Origin: Monocercomonoides exilis
Taxonomy: Eukaryota > Preaxostyla > Oxymonadida > Polymastigidae
Length of the DNA: 64,000 nt
NCBI GenBank assembly: GCA_001643675.2
Contig: LSRY02000005.1
Span: 1,180,501-1,244,500, forward strand
Direction of reading: 5' to 3'
This document shows, piece by piece, positions 33,809 through 44,976 of this stretch. The first letter of the stretch is position 1. Each line of letters starts with the position of its first letter. Under the pieces are notes generated by a model. It ran no database searches. It had not been told where the DNA came from and worked only from the letters and a program-made list of their open reading frames with translations. The position numbers and the translations under genes are program-made.

Positions 33809-36429
33809 TCATAAAATTTCAGTGTCAATATCTCGCTCACTCATTTCATAATCATCATAACTAACATCATCTTCATCAAAATCTTCATCTTCATCTTTAT
33901 TCTTATCCATTTCCTTTTCTTCATCATCAATAAATTCTTCTTCTTCTTCTTCTTCTTCTTCATAGTCATCTTCGTCTTCTTCTTCAACTTCATCCTCTTC
34001 TTCAAAGTATTCTGTTATTTCATCATCTATTTCTTGTTCTTTTAAAAAGCAGTTAGAAATATGCTGATATAGCTGAAGAGCTTTATGTTTCACAATGGCT
34101 GATGAATGATTCATACAGCTTTCAATGGCTTCAAAAGAAGGAGAATCAGCTAATTCCTTCAGCACTTCATTGAATTTCGTGTCGGTTTGACTGCAATAAT
34201 CATCTGATGCTATCTGATGCATGCATTGATTATTGCATTTGATATGTGCCTTTTCAAGCTCTGAATCAAGAAAAGCCTGCTCAGTTTCAATATTTTCCAT
34301 TTCTTCTGAATTAAATAATAACGATTCATCTCTATTTGCTTTTTCACTTTGAATGCCTTCAAAGCTTTCAATATCTTTTCCTTCCGTTTGATCTTTTGTC
34401 ATACTCTCCTTCCATCTTTTAAATCGCTGGAACCTTTTTTCTAAGCCTTGCCTTAATTTCAGTAAAGCATTCATTCTACCGCAATATATGAGCTTTCCAA
34501 GTGTGTTGAAGATGATTACTATCAGCTTATTGCTTCTTTTGTTTATATTCTGTAAAAGAAAACAATGCACTTTGCAGGAAATTAACAGATCCAAATCTTT
34601 CTTTTTCCCACAACTCACTGCATTCATCAGCCATATCACTTCTTCCTTCAACTGCTCCGACGATGATCTCAAGCAAAATAGATCCGCTGCTTTTTTAATT
34701 ATTTCTCCATGATTGAATTCCACCACAAAACCTAACTGTTGCTGCGTTCCACCGCAAATGTTTGATAGAACTCGAAGCGATTCGCATATAACTTGTTCTG
34801 ATCGATCTGATAATAACATAGCCAGCACTTCCACTCCTGCAGAATCAATGATGTTCTTTTTCAATATAAGTATTTCCAACATCAAACATACCATCCATTT
34901 TTAAAATAAAACAATAATAGAATAAACAAATATAAAAATTCCGTATAATCATAATTTTTTGAATTTAAAGAAATTAATAACAGTTCATACATCAACACAT
35001 TCTGGAGTTGAATGACAACAAACGCCAAACATAACTTTCAAAGCTTCTATCTTAACCTTTGTATTATCAGAAATTAAAGCTTCTTCTATTATAACATCGA
35101 GTGCAGGTGAGCGACTGATAAACTAGATATTTATTTAAACGCATCAACCAATGAAAATTAAAAAATATTCAAATAAAAAAATTCCATTTTTAAACAAAAA
35201 AATCAATTCTTGTTAAAAAAAAGCATACAAGAGCAGAAGCCTCATCAAGATTTGCAAATTTTTGACAACAAAAAAAAGCATTCACTTTCATTGAAGAAGT
35301 CAATTTTCTTTTGAATGAATTCGTATCGTCTAATTGTTTTGTTTCGGAAGTCGTTTTATTTGAAGATGAATTAAGTTGTAAGTCGGTGCACGAGCTATTC
35401 ATTTTCATCTTTTGTTCTTGATCGTTTTCTAGTTCAATTTTCAGATTCTCAATTTCCTTTTTAGCCTCTTCAAGATCAATTTCATCATCATCAGCATCAT
35501 CTTCTCCATTGTCTGTGTCAGATGATTGTGCAATTAAAAGACATAGAGACGATAGCAAGCATTCAACTGGCTTCAAATCTTGAATATCTTCCATTAAAAC
35601 TGATGTTAAAAAAAGTGCCCCGTCTATTGTATGATATTCCAAAAACGTGCTCCGCTCATCATCAGCATCCAGACAATCTTGATCTTCGGGCACAAGTTCA
35701 TCATCAATACAATCTCTAATTTGCTGTCCAATTGTAGTAAGAAGTAACGAGTTTCTCGCCTCTTGAAAATCTATTAATAAGTTTGCCAGGCAACACATCG
35801 CCTTAACGAAGAGATGAACAAAAGGAAAAATATCTCGTCATTCACACCTCCCCACGGATTGCATCAGGCGAATCTTTTGAGATGTTCTGTAAAAGAAGTG
35901 GTATTACTCCAGCATATGAAAGAGAGTGCGAAATGTGTGAAGAAACGGCAGAAATATTAAAAAATATGCTTAAAACGTGCAACTTTATCGGAATTTCATT
36001 ATATGTTTGATATACAACTAAAAGTAAAGAAATGATGTCATAAGACACAAATTTGTCCAAAACAGAATCTCCTAGAATGAATTCAAGTCAAAATATATTT
36101 GATCAAAGATGACTTTCAAGACAAAAAAGCAGACCTATGATTGAAATTGAACGAAGAACAGACAATCCATCAATGATTTCCGAAATATTTGATGAATGTA
36201 ACAATTCAAAAACTTTTGATATTGCAAAATCGACATTTAGATCCTCGACAAGAGCGCCATTAGCAGCTTGTCTTCTTTTTGTTAACGCATCTTCTTGTCT
36301 TTTCTTTCTCAAAGCTAAAGTGCTATATCCGAATCGCTTTTTGGATTTTCGTGGGAAATCATTTGCATTTAAATTTACGTACCTCTGAAAAAAACGATCT
36401 ACACCCGTGGAAAAAGTGAAAGAAGACAT
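33809..36429 (-). CDS. importin subunit alpha-like protein (IBB plus ARM repeats)
   Basis: Five exons: 36429-36135, 36071-35848, 35801-35229, 35122-34991 and 34855-33809, all phase-compatible, giving 756 residues and stop TGA. The N-terminus has an importin-beta-binding region (RKSKKRFGYSTLALRKKRQ, then LTKRRQAANG). It is followed by Armadillo-type helical repeats, e.g. IIDGLSVLRSISIIG, LSYAGVIPLLLQNISKDS, VIIEEALISDNTKVKIEALK and VLAMLLSDRSEQVICESL. Importin alpha binds nuclear-localisation signals and importin beta to carry cargo through nuclear pores. Compared with the usual ~530 residues it has an acidic insert (near 35.45 kb) and a long, very acidic C-terminal tail of about 60 residues (DE-rich, 33.83-34.02 kb). 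The acceptor of intron 4 (TTGAAAAAG) is weak but is the only AG that keeps the ARM frame. Paralogue identity was not resolved. Confidence 0.85.
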
Positions 36430-36872
36430 TCATGAAAATTGATCAATCACCAAAAAATATTATATAATTGAATTGAACAATGATTTTTATTCATTTGTTG
36501 AAATGAAGAATTTTGAAAAAAAATCTTTCTTTCTTATCTTTTTTTGTTTCCTTTAAAAAATAATAAATGCAGAAATATTGATTCATATCATGTTATTCTT
36601 CAAGAATAAATATTTTGAATTCATCAAAAATCCATTTTACAAATGCAATTCATTATTTTGATACTCTACGAAGTATTTGTCCTTTTACCCATAAAGGAAA
36701 ACATTGATATTATGTAATCGATGGACAAAATCATGATTTCGCACAAACACATCTCGAAAAAGCTGTGGCTCAGATCATTTCATTTCAAAGTGATAAAAAA
36801 TATTTTTATTTGAACTCCTTTACGAACTATTTGCTTTTCAATGATGATCTATCAAATATACTCAGGATCTTT
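36430..36872. other. intergenic spacer
   Basis: About 440 bp between the importin alpha-like start and the stop of the upstream coiled-coil gene, both on the minus strand. AT-rich with no coding signal; it should hold the importin alpha-like promoter. Confidence 0.6.
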
Positions 36873-37649
36873 TCATTGAGTAGTTGGTGTCATTGTTGGA
36901 TCAAACGGAATGTACGTTGGAACATACCGTTTGTTTGTCAGACCTTTCTTTTTTAAACTCTTTTTCTCTTTTTGCTTTGAACTTTTCATATCATTCTCCA
37001 TTTTCATGAGCAGTTCTTGGTAGCGAGTTGCAATGGGAGGAGCGGATTTTCTTTCTTCCTTTTTTTTGCCTTTATTTTGAATGGAATAATTCATCAAAGA
37101 TTCATTAAATCTTGTTGTTGTTGTTGTTGAATCGGAGATATCTTCCTTCGATGCATATGACCGACTCTCAAACGATGAGTCTTTTTTATCTTCCGAAAAA
37201 ATTTTTGTGTCTGTCAAAAGAAAAGCAGGCTCCTCAATTCTTAAAAACGGTCAATAACAGTGGAAAAAAAATTCTAAACGGTACATATTTCAATGAATGG
37301 TCAAACGTTGGGTCCAAATGTCCTTTTTCTTCATAACTCAGTAAGTCTCTGACTTGTTTCGTTGCTTCATCCAATTGGCTCAATACATTTGTCCATTTTT
37401 CTTCTTCTAATTTCAATGATTTATACATCTCCTGAAGTGCATGCCCAATTTTGAAATCTTCAAAATATTGTCCAAACTCAGATTTAAACAACTTTTAAGT
37501 TTGAAAAATCATAATATATGAAGCAAAATAATTACAGTTTTTTTTTTTTGAAAATTTGAATTATTAACGAAGCGATAAATCTTTAATTTCATTCTTGATA
37601 AAAACTTCTTCCAAACTTGAATCACTTCTTTCCAATCGTTTATTTCCAT
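36873..37649 (-). CDS. small coiled-coil protein, function unknown
   Basis: Three exons, 37649-37617, 37491-37307 and 37239-36873, give 194 residues. Donors GTTTGG (phase 0) and GTTTGA (phase 2) fit the local splice consensus. The phase-2 join ...GHLDPT-IEEPAFLLTDTK... is the only one that keeps both coding blocks open. The N-terminal half is helical and charged (ALQEMYKSLKLEEEKW, LSQLDEATKQVRDLL), so a coiled coil is likely. A low-complexity Ser/Thr part follows (STTTTTR), then a second helix (RYQELLMKMENDMKSSKQKE), a basic patch and the tail RYVPTYIPFDPTMTPTTQ. I do not recognise the family. It starts 155 bp downstream of the proteasome gene's stop on the same strand. Confidence 0.7.
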
Positions 37650-37803
37650 TTGATGAAGGTTCGTAACTAAGTTTTGACAGAAACATATTATTTTGATCTT
37701 TGAATTTTTACAGATCTTTAAAGCATACTTTTGATTCAAAATAATTAGAAGTTGAAAAAAATTTGATAGAATCAATGAAGTGGAAGAAATAAAAGTGCAC
37801 AGT

Positions 37804-38713
37804 TTAGTCTTGTCTGCTTCTGAGATATCTTGTGATGAGCTTCTCGGGAGTTCTTCGAAAAAAATTATCAATGGAAATTTTCATAATTAATAATATATTT
37901 CAATTATAAAATAACTTGAAAATTTATAAATATAAGTTATTTACAAACAGAATATATGTGACAGCTCCCCAACCAGAATAAGAATCACGATCAATTCCAG
38001 AAAGCAAAGTCTGAGACGTTGCTTCAAACAAAGCCTCTGAGTCCTAAAAATGAAAATTATTTGAAAAATAGAATTGAAATATTAATAACAACTTAACCGC
38101 TTTTTTAAAGGTGATTCATAAACAAACCATGTCTTTTTCCCAAAAGCATTCAGCTGCACCAAGAAGGCTTTGAGTTGCAGTACCTCCGACAACAAAATCT
38201 TCGGGCTCAGTCATGGACCCAACGGTATCAGAGCTTGAAATATATGGCTTACCGTCTTCGTCAAGTCCAGCAATAACCACTTCAACAAAATATGGCTGCC
38301 ATCTAAAAAAATAATTGAATCCAAACGAAAAGTTGGAAAATTTGAAGGAAAAGAAAATAAATAGTCAAAATAAAGTTATGAAACAAGAACAAAACAATTA
38401 CTGATGCTAAAACAAACCGTTTAGAATACAAAAGAAATGACACCATATGGATAAATGATTTCGGCTGTATTGTTCGCCCTTCTGTCAATTTTAAATGGGC
38501 TATATGATATCTTACTAATTGGTAGAATGATACACAATCAGAAAGAAGCCCGGTAAGTCCAAGGAGAATCTTATCAGTGATCTGATAGACTTTAAAAATC
38601 CGTCCGATGTGCTGTCGTTCAACTTGAAATGAAAGGTCAGAACCTATGGCAACACAGTTTTTGCCATTCATGGCAACAACTGCGGAACCATTGTTACTCA
38701 TAATATCTGACAT
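37804..38713 (-). CDS. PSMB3: 20S proteasome subunit beta type-3
   Basis: Four exons, 38713-38418, 38302-38128, 38043-37949 and 37852-37804, give 204 residues, the usual length of beta-3. The protein follows eukaryotic beta-3 closely: SNNGSAVVAMNGKNCVAIGSD at the N-terminus, EGRTIQPKSFIHMVSFLLYS, PYFVEVVIAGLDEDGKPYI, and the end LITRYLRSRQD. Beta-3 is one of the four non-catalytic beta subunits; it has no propeptide and no N-terminal catalytic Thr, as seen here. It forms part of the beta ring of the 20S core that degrades ubiquitinated proteins. All three donors are GTTTGT. The tiny last exon (49 nt) was placed by phase and by the match to the conserved C-terminus. The start is 169 bp from the divergent start of the membrane-protein gene. 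Confidence 0.95.
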
Positions 38714-38882
38714 TATTTAGATTGATTCTCCGAAAATATCAAGAGATAAAACTTGGGATTGATCACTAAAAAATTCAATTTTGTTTGAAATTATTTGATA
38801 TGCTATTATTATATGTGAATATTTTCAGATTCTTTCAATTTTATGTTTCGATCAATATTCCCAAAACAAAGGTTAAATCAAG

Positions 38883-39775
38883 ATGCCATCTGAAAAAGAG
38901 GTATTTATGACTTCTAATTTTGCAGTTCATTAAGAATTATTTTGTAGTTGAAAGGACTAATTAATGGAGACGGAGCTATGAGACTTATTTGGATGGTTGG
39001 ACTCGGAATAAGTGCCTTTTTTTTCTTTATGGCATTTAAAAACTATAATAAAACATTGAGATTCTTTAAAATCGCTAAAATAATTGAAATAGTTTCTGTT
39101 GGAACTTATGGTATTTTATTAATTAAAATTTGATTTATTTCAACAATTTTTTCCCCCAGGTGCATGGATGCTGATTTACCACGTTATTGCAGTTTCAACA
39201 TTTCCCAAATACTATCATTTTACTCATTTTATAGATATTTGTGCGGCTGCAGCATATCGTTTGTATTTTTATCATCGTTATGTAATCCGATAAAAATTTT
39301 TTTATCTTTTTACAAATATCATTATTTGGCCAAAAGTTGTTGGATCACTTTTAACCGTTCTTGGTGTTGTTTTATCAAAGAAACCTCTTCTATTGGGGCA
39401 AAGTTTGATTTATTTTATTTCCTTGTAAATAAATATTAAAAATTTGTAAAAAATAAATAATTGAAATTACAAGTTTTAATGTGCATCTATGTAATTGTTG
39501 AATTCATGGTTATGCAAGCTGTGTTTCTTGGAGAGTATAGTACAACTCTATTGCGCGTTGCAGATATTATTATGTGGACAATGTGCGCAATATGCACAGG
39601 AATTGGATCCTTTATAACTTATGAGGTATATAAACGGCTAAAGAATGAAGCCGAAATTAAAAAAGTTGAAAGCCATTCAAAAGAAGCATTTTCTGACGAC
39701 GCAGCGATTCCTCCTGTTAGAGAAGAGGAAACATCTGACACTGAAGATAATTCTCAAGGAACATCGTTTTTCTAA
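38883..39775 (+). CDS. five-span membrane protein, family not recognised
   Basis: Five exons, 38883-38900, 38948-39110, 39160-39258, 39337-39402 and 39474-39775, give 215 residues. Exon 1 encodes only MPSEKE. Donors are GTATTT, GTATTT, GTTTGT and GTTTGA; all phases agree. Hydrophobic helices: LIWMVGLGISAFFFFMAF, GTYGAWMLIYHVIAVST, DICAAAAYLVGSLLTVLGVV, CIYVIVEFMVMQAVFL and IIMWTMCAICTGIGSFIT. The C-terminal 40 residues are charged and Glu/Ser-rich (PVREEETSDTEDNSQGTSFF) and probably cytosolic. Short loops and small size suggest an endomembrane tetraspan-like or transporter-accessory protein, but that is a guess. Confidence 0.72.
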
Positions 39776-40472
39776 TACAATTCATAAAATCTTTCATTTT
39801 TAACGAAAACTGCTTATTTCTTTCTTTTCTGCAAGTACTCTTTAAATGTATTATTCTTTGATAATTTTCTTTTCAAAGAATTCGCTTTCTATCTTCTCTC
39901 TTCTTTGCCAAAGAAAATGTTTTCGTATGATTTATTTTGATTCCTTAATCTTTCAAATTGAGTAATGAAAGTTTTATTTCGTTCTTTTTAATTTGTTGTG
40001 GTGCTCGGGATATGAACTGCTGCACACACAACATTCGGCATTCAAAATGATATGCTGGAGCAGTTTTCATTTGAATTTTAGAATCTTTTTTAGAATTTTT
40101 TTTTATTTTGCAAACCAGATGTTATAAATTGATGCTGCCTTAAACGAATTAATCCTGGAGCAATTCAAGTTTTAAAAAAGCAAATAACGTTTACAAAAGT
40201 GATAGATGAAGTGTCGGTGTATGAAAAGATAAAACTCGCGCTCCATTTTTTCCAAACACAAAATTCACAAAAATGAATCACAAACAACGGACAGTAAATA
40301 TTTCGAAAATATTCAACGTATACGAAATCAAATAGATTTGAGAAAGAAAATAAAAAAAACACAAGCGATGAATACCAATCACTCTAAAGAAATCTTTAAA
40401 GGAATTTTTTTAGAAACATACAAAATATTGAAGAGTACTTAGCCAATGCATAGAGAATATGGATGCTCCTTT
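39776..40472. other. convergent intergenic spacer
   Basis: About 700 bp between the stops of the membrane protein (+) and the phosphodiesterase (-). It should contain both 3' ends. It is AT-rich and no other feature is seen. Confidence 0.6.
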
Positions 40473-42848
40473 TCACAGCTGGCAGACAGCAAGCGGAACG
40501 AGCATCTCATCGCGAGAAAGGCCGCTATGAACAGAAACATGGACTGCATGGCCCCATCCATACGGCGCATTCTCTGGGCAAAGCAGAAATTGCATGTTAA
40601 CAATAATAATAATAACAGATTTATTTATTGTAAGTGGTATAAAGTTATATATCATAAATATGAATAAAAATTGATAGAAATGTCAATTACATGCCTTTTG
40701 GTAAGCAGACCCAATCGCCCATCCTCTCTTTTGTGAATGGAGAGAGTGGAGTCGGTCCGAAAAGTCGCAACTCATCAACTTCATCAACGCTCATGAGGAC
40801 AAATTTCTATTTGAAGTAGATTATAAAAAAATACAATGATAAAAAGGAATATTATGATTACAATATTAAAAATTTATATATACCAACAAAAACACATTTC
40901 TTTTAAAAGAGAAAAGAAAACAAAAAACAAAAAACAAAACAAAAGAAAACAAAAAAGAAAACAAAAAAAAAAAAGAAGAAGAAAGAAAGAAAGAAAGAAA
41001 AAGTAAAGATCTTCATCTAAAGTCCTGATTTTATTTTTTCATAATAAAATCTATTTTAAAAAATTAATTGCACGATTATTCAATCAACCATCCCCTTTCT
41101 CAACATACGTCTCCATATTCCTGTGTGAAAAGCTTCTTAAACTCCAGTTTGTTGTCCTCTCCGTCGATGCAATAAAAGAAGCCGCACCGTCTGTCTCCTC
41201 CGGCATGCTTCGTCCTCAGCAACGAAAGCATCCGGTCAACTCGGCTGAGATGCTGCTGCAGCTCCTCTTTTGTGTCAAACAGATTGAAAATCGGCTTCTG
41301 AAACGGATAGATCGGATTGATCTGACGGATGTGCGGAATGAACGGTGAAGCAGCAGAAGTTGAAGAATCAGCAGAACCAGCCTCCGCACTGGCGGCTGCG
41401 GCGCTTGGAGACAAGCTGCTTTCTAGCTGGTCTTTCGTCTCGGGGGAGTCTTTTCCTTCTTTCTGCTTCGCTTTTTGCTTACTCTCCCAATCTGCTATTT
41501 CCTTTTGTATCTTCACTTCTCGCTCCTTCACATCTCTCTGATACTTCTCCTTTCTGACTTCATAAGCAGCGGTATGATCTTCGATTAGCTTTTGCACTTC
41601 CTCACTTAGCCCTGCTGGCGGCCAATCCCAATCCACGTGGTTGGTGAAAGGAAGAGGCGTATGCCCATGATCAGCTGTCACCACAATTCTTTCAGAATTT
41701 TATTGAATAATTTTGAAATAGATATTCAAACAAATAAAACATATATATCAAATCTACTGAAATAAATCTCGCAGCAAACGTCGTTTGTGTCAGTGCCTTT
41801 TCAAGTGATGCCAAAAACTTCTCCAAATCTTTAAGTGCATTTTCTGTCTCCTGTGTATGCATACCCGTTCGATGCTCCATATTGTCGATAACATCCCAAT
41901 AAACAACAATCAAATGATCTTCACAGGGTTTCTCTGCAGTCGATGCCATTTTTTGCTGCTTGTCGGATTCTTGCAATGAATGAACAAAATCAATTATCTT
42001 TTCAGCACAATCATCCAAATCCCAGTAATAATGAAATCGTGGATTATCCTCTTCATGCTCGTTGGGTTCTCCTTCACTTTTTGTGGCGCTTTCTTTTTCT
42101 TTGATTTTTTCGCTTTTCCTTTTTTTCCATTCATAATCTAATTGTGGGTTGTGCATTCCTTCAGTAAAAAAGTAGTCTGTGGATTCAGGAAGTAAAACAG
42201 GCTTTGGAAAAAGCTGGGGAATTGTAATGCCCGATTCCTAGAAATAAATTTCAAAAACAAAAATAAAATTGACAGTGAAATTTATTTGCATACGTCTAAT
42301 TTCTTACGGGATTCGAAGTCGACGAAATTTAGCGGAGTCGCTACAATATTATGCTCTTTAAGGTAAGTTCTTCCAACAACCCCATGATCGCATGGATACA
42401 AACCAGTAAAAAGTGATGTCATGCAGCAGGGAGTTGATGATGGAAATATGGCACGAGAGAGTTGAACAAAATGCCGTTTCATAAAAAAGTCATCTGGAAG
42501 CTTCATGCGAATGTTTTCCCCAAATGCATCTGCAAATATAAAAAGGTAAATATGGCCATCTGAACTTGAATGTTCTTTTGGGCGGAAAAGCGCCATCATT
42601 TCCCGTGCATGAATCGAAGTTGGCTGATAATGAGGATTAACCAAAGCAACAAGAGCTTGTGATATATCGACAAATGTCGGCAACGAATAGTCTTGTGGGT
42701 TTACCCCATCTCCAAGAATTTCATCTAATCGATTTCCATCTTTTGTTCTCTCGCATGCTACAAGAAACAAAATAAACAGTACAACTTTAAGTACTTTCAC
42801 GATTCAAAAGTTGTACAGTATTACAAAACCTTCTAATGTTTTGTTCAT
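40473..42848 (-). CDS. secreted type I phosphodiesterase / alkaline-phosphatase-superfamily enzyme
   Basis: Six exons: 42848-42830, 42793-42294, 42237-41780, 41688-41109, 40806-40695 and 40573-40473; 589 residues. Superfamily motifs in order: the first metal-binding aspartate in YLFIFADAFGENIRM; the nucleophile region PSSTPCCMTSLFTGLYPCDHG; the second metal-site motif VYWDVIDNMEHRTGMHT; the third, IVVTADHGHTPLPF; and a C-terminal HSGLSRDEMLVPLAV with the last metal-binding His. Such enzymes use two metal ions (usually zinc) to hydrolyse phosphomonoesters or diesters; the substrate cannot be told. VLKVVLFILFLVAC is a signal peptide, so it is probably secreted or lysosomal. A Lys/Glu-rich and Ala/Ser-rich insert lies at 41.34-41.6 kb. 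The 19-nt first exon and the 36-nt intron 1 are tentative. Intron 5 (40694-40574) needs a GC-AG donor (AAAG/GCATGT) to restore the frame. Intron 4 holds an A/G-rich tract. Confidence 0.82.
40911..41003 (+). repeat. A/G-rich low-complexity tract inside an intron
   Basis: About 90 bp of AAAC/AAAG/GAAA units within intron 4 of the phosphodiesterase gene. On the transcribed (minus) strand this is a long pyrimidine tract ahead of the 3' splice site. Confidence 0.85.
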
Positions 42849-42974
42849 TGCAGCGCTAACTCTTATGCAAAAATAAAGGAGATTTCACGGCTGGTTCCCT
42901 TCAAAAATTAAAAAATCTAAATATTCTTTTATGTTATATTTTTATTTCTTTCATAAAAGAAAATAAAGGGTAAA

Positions 42975-44343
<1,369 letters not shown>

Positions 44344-44976
44344 GTCCGTGCCACTTCACTATAAAACGGATGTTTGAGAAGAAAAATAAAATTAAAAAGA
44401 AAAACAAACAAATAAATAATAAACGAATAAAGATCGATTGAATGAATTTTTTTTGCTTTTTAAGAAAAAAAATCTCCTTATGAATTGTTGAATGTGCGAA
44501 GCTTCAACAATCACAAAATAAAGTGAAGTGGAGCGGTTGTCAATCATACAGATTTGACAATGAGTGATGTGATGATATATAATTGGTGAAATGAACATTT
44601 TATTTAAGAATGATCGAAAAAATTAAAAAGGATGAAAAACATAAAACTGAAAAAAAGCTGTTAAAACTGTAAAATGAAAATTACATTGAGCTAATATGGT
44701 TTTTAATATTTTGAGCACACTTATAGTCAGCAACAAATATACACTGTTTAAAAACAAAACTGGAGGCAATTAAAACCAAACAATAAAAGCTGTTTCATAT
44801 TTTAGAAATTCGTTCACAGCTAAGAGAAAGTACAAATAAGTGTGAATAAAGCGAAGATTGTAAATACATCCAAATCAAAAAAAAAATTTATTTTTCCTCT
44901 TATGCCACATAACATCAGTTTGATTAAACTGAATGACTATGCAAATAGCATTCACCTTGTTAACAGTCCATTTGCT
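44344..44976. other. convergent intergenic spacer
   Basis: About 630 bp between the stops of Dim1 (+) and the flippase (-). AT-rich, with no coding signal; it holds both 3' ends. Confidence 0.6.

Noticed and set aside
34534-34554. 21-nt GT...ACAG segment in the importin alpha-like exon 5 as a micro-intron
   Set aside because: Keeping it gives a natural ARM helix (KVHCFLLQNINKRSNKLIVI), so it was left as coding.
37210-37220. Strong acceptor TTTTGACAG as the start of the last exon of the coiled-coil gene
   Set aside because: No consensus donor in the required phase 1 exists upstream. The acceptor at 37240 with donor GTTTGA keeps both frames and adds EEPAFLLTDTK.
37509-37871. 120-residue minus-strand frame overlapping the proteasome end
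   Set aside because: Its first part is the proteasome last exon in another frame and its last part is an intron; only the segment MEINDWKEVIQ is kept as an exon.
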